Shown: positions 8,726 to 18,250, counted from the stretch's first letter. The stretch is 47,115 nucleotides of DNA from an uncultured Clostridia bacterium (GCA_944386175.1 CALXAB010000009.1:1-47115); one strand, 5' to 3'. Notes: generated from the letters alone by a model not told the origin. Translations and numbers: made by a program.

Positions 8726-9484
8726 CTATTTTAAAGCTATTAAACTAATAGTAACATTTTTACCATCACTAGAAGCCATAATTTTAATGTCATTACCAGA
8801 AGAATTAGTAAATTTAAAATCATAACTACCATAAGCAACAGCCGCATCCTTTCCTTTTTGAATATAAGGAACATAATTACTATGTTGATGTCTTTCTGTA
8901 ACCACTAAGCTTGGAACAGCTAAAACAGCATTATATAAAGTAGTACTAATTTGGCAATTACCACCACCTAGACCTTTTTTCTTATTACCATTTTTATCAA
9001 AGATATCAGCCTTTTGGTAACCTTTACTTGTAGTTGCTTGTCCTACAGTATTACAAAAAGAAAAACTAGCTCCATTTTTTACAATAGTACCATTTAAAGT
9101 ATTACAAGTTATATTAATATTATTTTGTCTAGCTGAATCAGTAGAATAAATCTTAGTTGAAAAAATAGCAATTTGCTCCTCGACTGGTTGAGGAGGTTGT
9201 TCAACAACTTGAGGATTAACTTGTACCTGAGGATTTTCAGTTTGAGCATTTTTAGTTGTATCATCAGGAGTTTCGGTATTACTATTAGAATTTGAATTAT
9301 TAGTATCTTGAGATTGATTATTTTCAGAATTATTTTCGTCTTTTTCAGATTTTTCAGAAGAAGTTTTTTCAGCTTCATATTGATTTGGATTATTAGTATT
9401 TGAACTATTATAATATATATAAACAGCAACACCAATTAAAACAGCTAAAATAACACTAATAATAATTATTGATTTCTTTTTCAT
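8726..9484 (-). CDS. VanW family protein
   Basis: 252 aa from an ATG at 9484 preceded by AAGGA; the longer frame to 9523 is less likely. It has an N-terminal membrane helix (about 4-24), a disordered Ser/Asn/Glu linker (25-95), a Pro-rich stretch, and then the VanW domain. The domain shows NGASFSFCNTVG, GYQKADIF and GLGGGNCQISTTLYNAVL, then RHQHSNYVPY. VanW domains occur beside some vancomycin-resistance clusters and widely in clostridia, where the role is unknown but probably at the cell wall. No vanHAX genes are here. Confidence 0.9.
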   Translation of the reverse strand: MKKKSIIIISVILAVLIGVAVYIYYNSSNTNNPNQYEAEKTSSEKSEKDENNSENNQSQDTNNSNSNSNTETPDDTTKNAQTENPQVQVNPQVVEQPPQPVEEQIAIFSTKIYSTDSARQNNINITCNTLNGTIVKNGASFSFCNTVGQATTSKGYQKADIFDKNGNKKKGLGGGNCQISTTLYNAVLAVPSLVVTERHQHSNYVPYIQKGKDAAVAYGSYDFKFTNSSGNDIKIMASSDGKNVTISLIALK

Positions 9485-9653
9485 ATTAAATTCCATTCCT
9501 TTCTCGCTTGGCCATAAATACATGCATAGTGAAGCAAGTAAATTTCTTTCAAACTAGTTTCATCCTTTCTTGAGGCACAAATCTGGTTGAAAAAAATTGT
9601 AACTAATTTTAATCTTATCACCAATTTTATTGTAACCAAAAATACACAAATTA

Positions 9654-9681
9654 TTGACATTTTCTAAAAATATAGTATAAT
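9654..9681 (+). promoter_or_regulatory. Promoter of the small membrane peptide gene
   Basis: TTGACA (9654-9659), a 16-nt spacer and TATAAT (9676-9681) match the consensus exactly. It sits 34 nt before a 55-codon ORF with a good ribosome site, which is the main reason to believe that ORF is expressed. Confidence 0.8.
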
Positions 9682-9715
9682 TAATATGTAGTATTATTTT
9701 GAAGGAGAAAAAATT

Positions 9716-9883
9716 ATGCTAGCAAAAAACTGGAAAAGAATAGGAATGCTAATTTTAATTATTGCATGTGTATTTAATATAATGAGTAAATTAGTAAATA
9801 AATTATCACTAAATAAAGAAATGTTATATTCAGCAGAATATATGTATGAACAAGAAAACAAAGAAACACAAGAACAAAAATAA
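9716..9883 (+). CDS. Small membrane peptide, 55 aa
   Basis: Begins MLAKNWKRIGMLILIIACVF, giving a basic N-terminus and one hydrophobic helix (about 9-23), then a charged tail ending ENKETQEQK. GAAGGAG lies 7 nt upstream and a consensus promoter is in place. I do not recognise a family. It could be a regulatory membrane peptide. It precedes rpmE, which has its own promoter. Confidence 0.7.
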   Translation: MLAKNWKRIGMLILIIACVFNIMSKLVNKLSLNKEMLYSAEYMYEQENKETQEQK

Positions 9884-9923
9884 AAAATAACATATACAAA
9901 AATAAAAAAATAATATATAAGGC

Positions 9924-9952
9924 TTGAAAAAAAAACAAAAATATGTTATTAT
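9924..9952 (+). promoter_or_regulatory. rpmE promoter
   Basis: TTGAAA (9924-9929), a 17-nt spacer and TATTAT (9947-9952), 46 nt before the rpmE start. Confidence 0.6.
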
Positions 9953-9998
9953 AAAAAACAGTCAAATTATTTCAAACTAAGAAAGAGGTGAACTTAAA

Positions 9999-10199
9999 AT
10001 GAAAGAAGGATTACATCCAGAATATAACCAAACAACAATCACATGTGCATGTGGAAATATTATAGAAGTTGGTTCAACAAAAAAAGATTTAAAAGTAGAC
10101 GTATGTTCTAAATGTCATCCATACTGGACAGGAAATTTAAGAAAAGATACAGTTGGTGGTAGAGCAGATAAATTTAAGAAAAAATATGGTCTTGCATAA
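9999..10199 (+). CDS. rpmE: 50S ribosomal protein L31
   Basis: A 66-aa L31 of normal length, a component of the large ribosomal subunit at the central protuberance. It keeps the zinc-binding cysteines (TCACG near residue 16 and CSKCHP near 36-40), so it is the zinc-containing type rather than the zinc-independent paralogue. The conserved HPFYTG-like region appears as HPYWTGN. RBS AAAGAGGTGA. Repeat DNA follows 19 nt after the stop. Confidence 0.98.
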   Translation: MKEGLHPEYNQTTITCACGNIIEVGSTKKDLKVDVCSKCHPYWTGNLRKDTVGGRADKFKKKYGLA

Positions 10200-10218
10200 G
10201 ACTTTATTTTTTTTTCTG

Positions 10219-10537
10219 TAAGGGGACGTTCCTTTAATCCCTAAAATTCGGGATAATAGGGACGGACCTTCCTTTGGTTTTAGGGGACAGCATCATAAAA
10301 TATATGATTTTTCGGTTCAATACATAATTTAAGAAATTCTAAATTAATTTTTTGGCACCCTTTCACTTAGTCCGAGCTAAAGCTCGACGCGAACATTTTC
10401 CAAAAAATTAATAAAGAAGTTCTAAAATTATTCCAATCACATTCAAAATCATATATTTTATGATGCTGTCCCCTAAAACCAAAGGAAGGTCCGTCCCTAT
10501 TGTCCCGAATTTTAGGGATTTAAGGAACGTCCCCTTA
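10219..10537. repeat. Long palindrome A: conserved core inside 93-nt inverted arms
   Basis: The left arm (10219-10311) and right arm (10445-10537) are inverted copies with only 2 differences in 93 nt. The outer ~50 nt is the GGGACG module shared with other repeats; the inner ~43 nt is specific to this copy. Between them lies a 133-nt core (10312-10444), which recurs at 15503, 20693 and 25870. It fills the rpmE-miaB gap (10200-10601); the remainder of that gap is only the miaB leader. Confidence 0.97.
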
Positions 10538-10601
10538 TAAAAAAGCTTGCAAATTTCGCCAAAATGTAATAAAATATGCAAGAGAAAAACGGAGGTACAA
10601 A

Positions 10602-12029
10602 GTGAATACAAAAAAGGAAATAGAGGAACAAAAAGAATATTTAAATAAAGTAAAAGAAGTAAATAAAGAAAAAAGTCCCAAATATACAATACTTACAATG
10701 GGATGTCAACTAAATGAAAACGATTCAGAAAAAATATGCGGAATGCTTGAAAAGATGGGGTACATAAAAACACAAAAACAAGATGAAGCAGATTTGGCTA
10801 TTTTTAATACATGTTGTGTAAGAGAAAACGCAGAGGATAAGCTATTTGGAAAGTTAGGAGAATTGAAAAAGTTAAAGGAACAAAAAGGAATTATAATAGC
10901 TATTGGTGGATGTATGATGCAAGAAAAGCATATTGTAGATAAAATAAAAACAAGTTATCCTTTTGTAGATATTGTATTTGGAACACATACATTACATAAA
11001 TTTCCAGAAGATTTATATAAATCAATACAGGAAAAAAGAAAAATCGAAGACATAATGGATATAGATGGTGAGATATACGAAGGATTACCAATAAAAAGAG
11101 ACAGTAATATAAAAGCATCAGTAACAATTATGAATGGATGTAATAACTTTTGTAGCTATTGTATAGTACCATATGTAAGAGGAAGAGAGAGAAGCAGAAG
11201 TCCAAAAGAAATAATAAAAGAAATAAGAGAATTGGCAAAAGATGGATATAAGGAAATAACTTTACTTGGTCAAAATGTTAATTCATATTTAAGAGTAGAA
11301 AAAGAAAAAAATATACAATTTGAGGAGTATGAGGGAGTAAATTCTTTTGCGACTTTATTAATAGCTATTAATAAAATAGATGGTATTGAAAGAATAAGAT
11401 TTGTATCACCACATCCAAAAGATTTTACAGATGATGTAATAGATGCAATAGCAAAATGTGATAAAGTTTGTAAATTAGTACATTTACCACTACAATCAGG
11501 AAATACAAAAGTTTTAAAAGAAATGAACAGAAAATATACAAAAGAGCAATATTTAAATCTGGTAGAAAAAATGAAAAATAAAATACCAAATTTAACTCTA
11601 TCAACAGATATAATAGTTGGTTTTCCAGGTGAGACTGATGAAGAATTTGAAGATACATTAGATGTTGTAAGAAAAGTAAAATTTGAGCAAGTATATATGT
11701 TTATATATTCAAGAAGAGTAGGAACACCAGGAGATAAAATGGAAAATCAAGTTCCAGATGATATAAAACACGTGAGATTTAATAAGTTAAAAGCATTAGT
11801 AGAGAGTCAAATAGAAGAAAACAATAAAAAATATATAGGTACAGTACAAAAAGTTTTAGTTGAAGGAGAAAGTAAAAACAACAAAGATTTGTTAACAGGA
11901 AGGACAGATAGTAATAAAGTTGTTATTTTTGAAGGAAGCAAAGATTTAATAAATCAAAGTATTAACTTAGAAATAGTTTCAGAACATATGTGGTATTTGA
12001 AAGGAAAAATTAAATATGATAGAAAATAA
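10602..12029 (+). CDS. miaB: tRNA-2-methylthio-N6-dimethylallyladenosine synthase MiaB
   Basis: 475 aa from GTG at 10602 with GGAGG 6 nt upstream. MiaB is a radical-SAM methylthiotransferase that adds a methylthio group to i6A37 of tRNAs reading UNN codons. The N-terminal UPF0004 domain has the second-cluster cysteines in TMGCQLNENDSE, NTCCVREN and GGCMMQ. The radical-SAM motif is CNNFCSYC, followed by IVPYVRGRERSR, typical of MiaB. A C-terminal TRAM domain binds tRNA. The next gene overlaps its end by 14 nt. Confidence 0.97.
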   Translation: MNTKKEIEEQKEYLNKVKEVNKEKSPKYTILTMGCQLNENDSEKICGMLEKMGYIKTQKQDEADLAIFNTCCVRENAEDKLFGKLGELKKLKEQKGIIIAIGGCMMQEKHIVDKIKTSYPFVDIVFGTHTLHKFPEDLYKSIQEKRKIEDIMDIDGEIYEGLPIKRDSNIKASVTIMNGCNNFCSYCIVPYVRGRERSRSPKEIIKEIRELAKDGYKEITLLGQNVNSYLRVEKEKNIQFEEYEGVNSFATLLIAINKIDGIERIRFVSPHPKDFTDDVIDAIAKCDKVCKLVHLPLQSGNTKVLKEMNRKYTKEQYLNLVEKMKNKIPNLTLSTDIIVGFPGETDEEFEDTLDVVRKVKFEQVYMFIYSRRVGTPGDKMENQVPDDIKHVRFNKLKALVESQIEENNKKYIGTVQKVLVEGESKNNKDLLTGRTDSNKVVIFEGSKDLINQSINLEIVSEHMWYLKGKIKYDRK

Positions 12030-12753
12030 AGAGTTTGAAGAAATAATAAAAAGAATTTTAGTAGGAGAGACAACGAGAAAAAGAATAGCAAAAGAATATA
12101 AAATGAGTATGAGAAAATTGAATGATATGATATCACAACTTAGCAAAACTAATCCAGAATTATATAATAAATTTATAGCTAGATTTCCCTATAAGCCCAA
12201 AAGTATTACAAATATTGACTTTGTTGAATTAACAAAGGAAATGATAAAAAAAGATTTAAGTTTAGAAGTAGCAGCAGAAATATATGAAATATCTGGTAGA
12301 ACTATAACAAGAAGAATTAGCGAATTTAAAAATTCTGATACAATTGATGAACAAACAGGGAGGACATTACACGATTTATATGATTTATATAAAAGATATA
12401 AAAAAGGAGAATTATCTATAGATGATATTAAATTTATAGAAGAAATGCAAATAGGAAAAGTTGTAAAAAAAGAGAAAACAAAGGATAGAGAAGATGAACT
12501 AACAAATTTAATAAATAAATATTATAGATTAGTAGATCAAGGATTATCAAAAGCCAAGGCGGCTAAGAAATTAGGATTTGAATATACAGATATGTATAAA
12601 AAAGAAAAAGAACTTGAAAGGATAAAAACTCAAATTTCTGCTAAAAGCAAAATGGCAGAATTCAAAAATAGATATAAAGAAACAGTTAAACCTCCTGCAA
12701 ATAATCAGATAAATAAAGAAAATGAACTAAAAAAAGAAAAAGAAGAAAGATAA
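12016..12753 (+). CDS. Unknown protein with three helix-turn-helix-like repeats
   Basis: A 245-aa protein I do not recognise. Three segments look like resolvase or sigma-type helix-turn-helix units: TTRKRIAKEYKMSMRKLNDM (about 19-38), LSLEVAAEIYEISGRTITRR (about 81-100) and LSKAKAAKKLGFEYTDMY (about 177-194). The rest is basic and helical, ending in a Lys/Glu-rich tail. It overlaps miaB by 14 nt and is 16 nt before mutS, so it is translated with both. DNA or RNA binding is inferred from the repeats only; no catalytic motif is seen. Confidence 0.8.
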   Translation: MIENKEFEEIIKRILVGETTRKRIAKEYKMSMRKLNDMISQLSKTNPELYNKFIARFPYKPKSITNIDFVELTKEMIKKDLSLEVAAEIYEISGRTITRRISEFKNSDTIDEQTGRTLHDLYDLYKRYKKGELSIDDIKFIEEMQIGKVVKKEKTKDREDELTNLINKYYRLVDQGLSKAKAAKKLGFEYTDMYKKEKELERIKTQISAKSKMAEFKNRYKETVKPPANNQINKENELKKEKEER

Positions 12754-12769
12754 TGAAAGGAAGCAGATT

Positions 12770-15394
12770 ATGGCAGATAAACAACAATTTTCACCAATGA
12801 TGCAAAAATATCTTGAAACTAAAGAACAATACAAAGACTGTATATTATTTTACAGACTAGGAGACTTTTATGAAATGTTTTTTGATGATGCAATTTTAGC
12901 ATCAAGAGAATTAGAAATCACACTAACAGGAAAAGATTGTGGACAAGAAGAAAGAGCACCAATGGCAGGAGTTCCACATCATGCAGCAGAAATGTATATA
13001 GCAAAATTGGTAGCAAAAGGTTATAAAGTTGCAATATGTGAACAATTAAGTGATCCAAAAACAACAAAAGGAATAGTAGAAAGAGGAGTTATAAGAGTAG
13101 TAACACCAGGAACAATAGTAGAAAGCAACATGTTAGAAGAAAGAAAAAACAATTACATAATGGCAATATATAAAGCAGGAATATATTTCGGGATAAGTGT
13201 CTGTGATATTTCAACAGGTGAATTTTATTCAGCAGAAATAAAGGATACACAAAATTTTCCTATGGTATTAGACGAAATTGCAAGATATACGCCATCAGAA
13301 TTAGTGATAAACTCAATGCTTGCTAATTGCAATGAAGAAATAGATAAGGTAAAAGAAAGATTTGAAAATGTATATATAACGAAATATGAAGATAAATTTT
13401 TTGATACTAATATTAATAACTTAAATTTAAGATTTAATATACTAGATACATCAAGCAAAAAAGTAGAGAATATGGAAGAAAAAGTATTAGCAGTAGCGTC
13501 AATAAATGCTTTAATTCAATATATAGAAGAAACACAAAAAACAAGTTTAGACCATATAAACAAAATAATATTTTATACTATTTCAAGATATATGGCATTA
13601 GATATAAATGCAAGAAGAAATTTAGAGTTAACAGAAAAAATGAGAGATAAATCTAAAAAAGGAACTCTTTTATGGGTATTAGATAAAACATCAACATCTA
13701 TGGGAGGAAGATTACTAAGAAGATGGATAAGTGACCCATTAATTGATGTTTTAGAAATCAAAAATAGATTAAATGCAGTTAAAGAATTAAAGGATAATTT
13801 AATTTTAAAAGGAGATATCATAGAAGCATTAAAAAAAGTGTATGATATTGAACGTTTAGCAGGCAAAATGGCTTATGGTAATGCAAATGCAAGAGATATG
13901 ATAACTCTGAAAAATTCATTATTAAAATTACCAGAAGTAAAACAACTATTAAGTAATTGTAAATCAGATTTATTAAAAGACTTATACGAAAATTTAGATG
14001 AATTACAAGATATATACATGCTAATTGAAAAAGCTATAATTGATGATCCACCAATGACTGTAAAAGATGGTGGAATTATAAAGCTTGGCTATGATGAAGA
14101 AATTGATAAATTAAAAACAGCTCAGACAGAAGGAAAGAATTGGCTAATACAATTAGAAGCAGAAGAAAAAGAAAAAACAGGAATAAAAAATTTAAAAGTA
14201 GGATTTAATAAAGTATTTGGATATTTTATAGAAGTAACAAAATCAAATTTAGAACAAGTCCCTGATAGATATATAAGAAAACAAACTTTAACAAATGCAG
14301 AAAGATATATAACAGAAGAACTAAAAAACTTAGAAAACCAAATATTAGGAGCAGAAGAAAAAGTAATATCTTTAGAATACAACGAATTTACAAAGATAAG
14401 AGAAGAAATATCAAAAAATATACGTAGACTACAAAAAACTAGTGAAGTAATATCAACTTTAGATGTAATTACATCATTTTCACAAGTAGCAGAAGACATG
14501 AATTACTGCATGCCAGAAGTAAATAATACAGGTGTAATAGATATAAAAGATGGTAGACATCCAGTAATAGAAAAAATATTAGGAGTAGGAAGTTTTGTCG
14601 AAAACGATACATATTTAGATAAAAATGATAATAGACTATCAATAATTACAGGACCGAATATGGCAGGTAAATCAACATATATGCGACAAGTAGCACTAAT
14701 AACATTAATGGCACAAATAGGTAGCTTTGTACCAGCACAAAGTGCAAAAATAGGAGTTGTAGACAAAATTTTCACAAGAGTTGGAGCTTCAGATGATTTA
14801 AGTATGGGACAAAGTACATTTATGGTAGAAATGATGGAAGTAGCAACAATATTAAAAGAAGCAACACAAAATAGTCTAGTAATTCTAGATGAAATAGGAA
14901 GAGGAACATCAACATATGATGGACTATCAATAGCATGGGCTGTTGCAGAATTCATAGCAGATAAAGAAAAATGTGGTGCAAAAACCTTATTTGCCACACA
15001 CTACCATGAATTAATAGAATTAGAAGAAAAAATAGAAGGAGTAAAAAACTATTCAATTGCAGTAAAAGAAAAAGGAGAAGACATCATATTTTTAAGAAAG
15101 ATAATAAGAGGAGGAACAGACGAAAGCTACGGAATACATGTAGCAAAACTAGCTGGAGTACCTAAAATAGTAACACAAAGAGCAAATAAAATTTTATGTT
15201 CACTAGAAAGAAAAAACATTTTAAATGGAAAAGTGAAGGAAAAGACAGATAAAAAACAAGTCGAAGGACAATTTGATATGTTTAACTATAAATTAGCAGA
15301 AATTGCACATGAAATAGACAAAATTAATTTAAATGAACTCACACCAATAGATGCACTAAATACACTTGTTAGAATAAAAGAAAAAATGAAATAA
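12770..15394 (+). CDS. mutS: DNA mismatch repair protein MutS
   Basis: 874 aa, full length. MutS binds mismatches as a dimer and signals repair through ATP. The N-terminal mismatch-binding motif (YRLGDFYEMFFDDA) has the Phe-x-Glu wedge. The ATPase domain has Walker A GPNMAGKST (about residue 628), the STFMVEM signature, Walker B VILDEIGRGTSTYDG, and an ATHYHE histidine loop. The C-terminus has the short helical dimer segment. mutL, the usual next gene, is not here. A long palindrome starts 1 nt after the stop. Confidence 0.98.
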   Translation: MADKQQFSPMMQKYLETKEQYKDCILFYRLGDFYEMFFDDAILASRELEITLTGKDCGQEERAPMAGVPHHAAEMYIAKLVAKGYKVAICEQLSDPKTTKGIVERGVIRVVTPGTIVESNMLEERKNNYIMAIYKAGIYFGISVCDISTGEFYSAEIKDTQNFPMVLDEIARYTPSELVINSMLANCNEEIDKVKERFENVYITKYEDKFFDTNINNLNLRFNILDTSSKKVENMEEKVLAVASINALIQYIEETQKTSLDHINKIIFYTISRYMALDINARRNLELTEKMRDKSKKGTLLWVLDKTSTSMGGRLLRRWISDPLIDVLEIKNRLNAVKELKDNLILKGDIIEALKKVYDIERLAGKMAYGNANARDMITLKNSLLKLPEVKQLLSNCKSDLLKDLYENLDELQDIYMLIEKAIIDDPPMTVKDGGIIKLGYDEEIDKLKTAQTEGKNWLIQLEAEEKEKTGIKNLKVGFNKVFGYFIEVTKSNLEQVPDRYIRKQTLTNAERYITEELKNLENQILGAEEKVISLEYNEFTKIREEISKNIRRLQKTSEVISTLDVITSFSQVAEDMNYCMPEVNNTGVIDIKDGRHPVIEKILGVGSFVENDTYLDKNDNRLSIITGPNMAGKSTYMRQVALITLMAQIGSFVPAQSAKIGVVDKIFTRVGASDDLSMGQSTFMVEMMEVATILKEATQNSLVILDEIGRGTSTYDGLSIAWAVAEFIADKEKCGAKTLFATHYHELIELEEKIEGVKNYSIAVKEKGEDIIFLRKIIRGGTDESYGIHVAKLAGVPKIVTQRANKILCSLERKNILNGKVKEKTDKKQVEGQFDMFNYKLAEIAHEIDKINLNELTPIDALNTLVRIKEKMK

Positions 15395-15743
15395 TCAAGG
15401 GGACGTTCCTTTAATCCCTAAAATTCGGGACAATAGGGACGGACCTCCAAATCGTTAACATCTTCCATGGTCGGTTATCCATTATCTTAAATATGTGATT
15501 TTTCGGTTCAATACATAATTTAAAAAATTCTAAATTAATTTTTTGACCCTCTTTCGCTTAGTCCGAGCTAAAGCTCGACACGAACATTTTTCAAAAAATT
15601 AATAAAGAATTTCTAAAATTATTTCAATCACATTCAAAATCACATATTTAAGATAATGGATAACCGACCATGGAAGATGTTAACGATTTGGAGGTCCGTC
15701 CCTATTGTCCCGAATTTTAGGGATTAAAGGAACGTCCCCTTGA
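15395..15743. repeat. Long palindrome B: conserved core inside 108-nt perfect inverted arms
   Basis: The arms at 15395-15502 and 15636-15743 are perfect inverted copies over 108 nt. The outer ~50 nt matches palindrome A, while the inner ~58 nt is unlike A yet exactly mirrored. The core (15503-15635) is about 90% like that of A. The element begins at the mutS stop and runs through the last codons of the convergent pseudouridine synthase gene. Confidence 0.98.
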
Positions 15744-16583
15744 TTTTAAAATCATATTTTTATTAGTTATAGGGTGGATAAATTCAAGTTTATAACAATG
15801 CAAAGCTTGTCTATCAATCAAAGGAGAAGGTTTTCCATATAAAGTATCACCAAGTAATGGATGACCAATATAACTCATGTGAACTCTAATCTGGTGAGTT
15901 CTACCAGTTTCTAACAGGCATTTTACTAAACTATAATTATTAAATTCTTTTAAAACTTTATAATGTGTAATAGATTTTTGACCATTAGAATTTATACATC
16001 TTTCAATAATGCTACCTTCTTTTCTTGCAATTGGTAAATTTATAGTACCAACTTTATTTTCAAATTTTCCAGAAACAATACATAGATATTCTTTTTTAAA
16101 AGTATGATTTTCCATCTGTTTAGAAAGACATTCTTGTATATATTCACATTTTGCAAAAATTACTAGTCCAGAAGTGTTTAAGTCAAGTCTATTTACTGGG
16201 CGAATTTTCTTTTTTAAGCCAATAAAGTCAAAATAATGTTTAACTCCATTAGACAAAGAATTATTAAAATGTAAAATAGAAGGATGAATTGCAATTCCAG
16301 CAGGTTTATCTAATATTAAAAACCATTCATCTTCATAAATAATATTTAAATCCATAGGTGTTGAAACAATATTGGAATTATCTTCTGCTATACCTAGATT
16401 AACTGAAATAATATCATTAATATAAATATTTTTTCTAGTATCACAAACTCTATTATTCAAGTAAATACATTTATTTTTTATCAATTTAGTACGCAAACGG
16501 GTAGAAATTTTAAATTCATTATTTAAAACATCATTTACACATGTATATAAATTATTTTTATTTATGTATTTTAATAACATCAT
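15717..16583 (-). CDS. RluA-family RNA pseudouridine synthase
   Basis: A 288-aa pseudouridine synthase with an S4-like N-terminus (TRLRTKLIKNKCIYLNNRVC) and the RluA catalytic block RPVNRLDLNTSGLVIFAK, in which the Asp of RLD is the nucleophile. ETGRTHQIRVHMSYIGHPLL later in the protein confirms the family. The target (23S rRNA or tRNA site) cannot be told from motifs. The start follows AGAAGGA. The final seven residues (RGRSFNP) and stop lie in palindrome B, so the original C-terminus was probably replaced. Confidence 0.93.
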   Translation of the reverse strand: MMLLKYINKNNLYTCVNDVLNNEFKISTRLRTKLIKNKCIYLNNRVCDTRKNIYINDIISVNLGIAEDNSNIVSTPMDLNIIYEDEWFLILDKPAGIAIHPSILHFNNSLSNGVKHYFDFIGLKKKIRPVNRLDLNTSGLVIFAKCEYIQECLSKQMENHTFKKEYLCIVSGKFENKVGTINLPIARKEGSIIERCINSNGQKSITHYKVLKEFNNYSLVKCLLETGRTHQIRVHMSYIGHPLLGDTLYGKPSPLIDRQALHCYKLEFIHPITNKNMILKSRGRSFNP

Positions 16584-16693
16584 TGAATATCCTTCTTTAA
16601 TTTAATATTTTTATTATTATATAAGATAAAAGTAGATATAGCAAATATTTGTAACAAACTATTAAATAAATTTTACACAAATAAAATAAATCA

Positions 16694-16722
16694 TTGATTT
16701 TATTTAAATAAAAAGATATAAT
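16694..16722 (+). promoter_or_regulatory. Promoter of the small membrane protein/trmB pair
   Basis: TTGATT (16694-16699), a 17-nt spacer and TATAAT (16717-16722), 26 nt before the start at 16749. Confidence 0.65.
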
Positions 16723-16748
16723 ATACAAAAAAGAAAGAGTGATGATAT

Positions 16749-16973
16749 ATGAAAGGTGAAAAAGCATCAGTAACATTATTTGTATTAGTAATATTATTAA
16801 TAATTACAGCATTCATCATAGGTATATATATATTAAATAAAAACAAAATATTAAATATTCAAACAGACCAAGCAAAGATTGTAGAAAATTATGATAATAC
16901 AAAAGAAATTGATCAAATATATGAAGAAGTAGTAAGTAATGAAAAAAGTAATGGGGGAGAAAATGAGAATTAG
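16749..16973 (+). CDS. Small single-helix membrane protein, 74 aa
   Basis: [18 protein letters not shown] starts a hydrophobic helix to about residue 28; an acidic, soluble tail follows. The N-terminus resembles a class III leader peptide or pilin helix, but the usual Glu five residues into the helix is absent, so a pilin call is not justified. Its last 11 nt overlap the trmB start, so translation is coupled. No family is recognised. Confidence 0.65.
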   Translation: MKGEKASVTLFVLVILLIITAFIIGIYILNKNKILNIQTDQAKIVENYDNTKEIDQIYEEVVSNEKSNGGENEN

Positions 16974-17625
16974 ATATAAAAAATGGGCAAGACCAGAATT
17001 GGAAGCAAGCAAATTTTATATAGATAATCCAGAAAAATTAAAAGGAAAATGGAAAGAAAATTTCAAAAATAAAAATAATCCAATACATTTAGAATTAGGT
17101 TGTGGAAAGGGACAATTTATTTCTAATTTAGCTGTAAAACATCAGGATATAAATTATATTGCAATAGACCTAGTAGACGCGATGTTAGGACTAGCAAAAA
17201 GAAATGTAGAAAAAGTGTATAAAGAAAATAATTTAGAGCCAACTAATATATATTTAACAAGATTTGATATAGAAAGAATTTTATTGATATTAGATAAAAA
17301 AGATGAAATAGAAAGAATATATATAAATTTTTGTAATCCTTGGCCAAAAGGTAAGCACAGAAAGAAAAGACTAACACATACAAGACAATTAGAAAAATAC
17401 AAAGAATTTCTAAAACCTAATTCAGAAATATATTTCAAAACTGATGATGACGATTTATTCAATTCTAGTTTAGGATATTTTAATGAAACAGGATTTGAAA
17501 TTGTAAAAAAAACGTATGACTTACATAATGAAAATATATTCCAAGAAAATATAGAGACAGAACATGAAAAAATGTTTTCAGAACAAGGAATAAAGATAAA
17601 GGCATTAATAGCAAAATTAAAATAA
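16963..17625 (+). CDS. trmB: tRNA (guanine-46-N7)-methyltransferase TrmB
   Basis: 220 aa from the ATG at 16963, which has GGGGGAG upstream; the longer frame from 16939 has no good ribosome site. TrmB makes m7G46 in the tRNA variable loop using S-adenosylmethionine. The SAM motif is [10 protein letters not shown], followed by [10 protein letters not shown]. The tRNA-methyltransferase signature [16 protein letters not shown] matches the family's DPWPK block, with Asn for the usual Asp; the C-terminal TEHE segment is also typical. It overlaps the preceding small gene by 11 nt. Confidence 0.95.
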   Translation: MRIRYKKWARPELEASKFYIDNPEKLKGKWKENFKNKNNPIHLELGCGKGQFISNLAVKHQDINYIAIDLVDAMLGLAKRNVEKVYKENNLEPTNIYLTRFDIERILLILDKKDEIERIYINFCNPWPKGKHRKKRLTHTRQLEKYKEFLKPNSEIYFKTDDDDLFNSSLGYFNETGFEIVKKTYDLHNENIFQENIETEHEKMFSEQGIKIKALIAKLK

Positions 17626-17664
17626 AATTCTAATTATTTATAATGAAAAGAGATGAACTAAAAA

Positions 17665-18174
17665 ATGAATATTGAAGACATAAAAAATCATTGTAATGAT
17701 AAAGAATATATGATTAAAGTAGTAAAAGAAAATGGAAAACTTTTAGAATACGCATCAGAAGAACTAAAAAATGATAAAGAAGTAGTTTTACAAGCTTTAG
17801 ATAATGACGCAGAAGCTTTAGAATTTGCAAGTAATAAGTTAAAAGCAGATAAAGAAATTATAATGATAAGTATAAAAGGTGCACCTTGGACAATTTGTTA
17901 TGCTTCAGACAAATTAAAAGCAGATAAAGAAGTAATGCAAGAATGTTGTAAAAATTATGGACAAGCTCTATATTTTGCAAGTGAAGATTTAAGAAATGAC
18001 AAAGAAATTGTTAAAGAAGCGGTAACTAATAAAGGAATTATAATAAAATATGCAAGCAGTAGATTAAGAGCTGATAAAGAATTAGCAACAATTGCAGTAA
18101 AACAAAATAAAGATGCATATCACTTTATAACAAAGAATTTGCAACAAGATGAGGAAATTAAGAGTTTACTATAA
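17665..18174 (+). CDS. DUF4116 repeat protein
   Basis: 169 aa made of about six 25-residue units of the form (A/N)DKE...A...A..YAS..LK, e.g. NDKEVVLQALDNDAEALEFA, matching the DUF4116 helical repeat. Such proteins are soluble and probably form a solenoid; no function is established. RBS AAAGAGATGA. It stands alone with its own terminator. Confidence 0.8.
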   Translation: MNIEDIKNHCNDKEYMIKVVKENGKLLEYASEELKNDKEVVLQALDNDAEALEFASNKLKADKEIIMISIKGAPWTICYASDKLKADKEVMQECCKNYGQALYFASEDLRNDKEIVKEAVTNKGIIIKYASSRLRADKELATIAVKQNKDAYHFITKNLQQDEEIKSLL

Positions 18175-18194
18175 GAACTAATCAACAAAAAAGT

Positions 18195-18250
18195 ACATTA
18201 TACTTAAACTATAAATTTTAATTATAATTCAAAGTATAATGTAGTTTTTT
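18195..18250 (+). terminator. Terminator of the DUF4116 gene
   Basis: ACATTATACTT (18195-18205) pairs with AAGTATAATGT (18232-18242), followed by AGTTTTTT. The loop is 26 nt. Confidence 0.75.

Noticed and set aside
8726..9484. A vancomycin-resistance locus
   Set aside because: Only a VanW-domain gene is present; vanH, vanA/B ligase, vanX and the two-component regulators are absent, and VanW proteins are common in clostridia.
9485..9653. A riboswitch in the VanW leader
   Set aside because: A weak stem (CTTGCTT with AAGCGAG on the minus strand) is present, but no known riboswitch consensus could be matched.
10408..10689. A minus-strand frame across palindrome A
   Set aside because: It is produced by the repeat and the start of miaB on the other strand, without a ribosome site.
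16749..16973. A type IV pilin
   Set aside because: The hydrophobic helix resembles one, but the Glu at position 5 of the helix and other pilus genes are missing.
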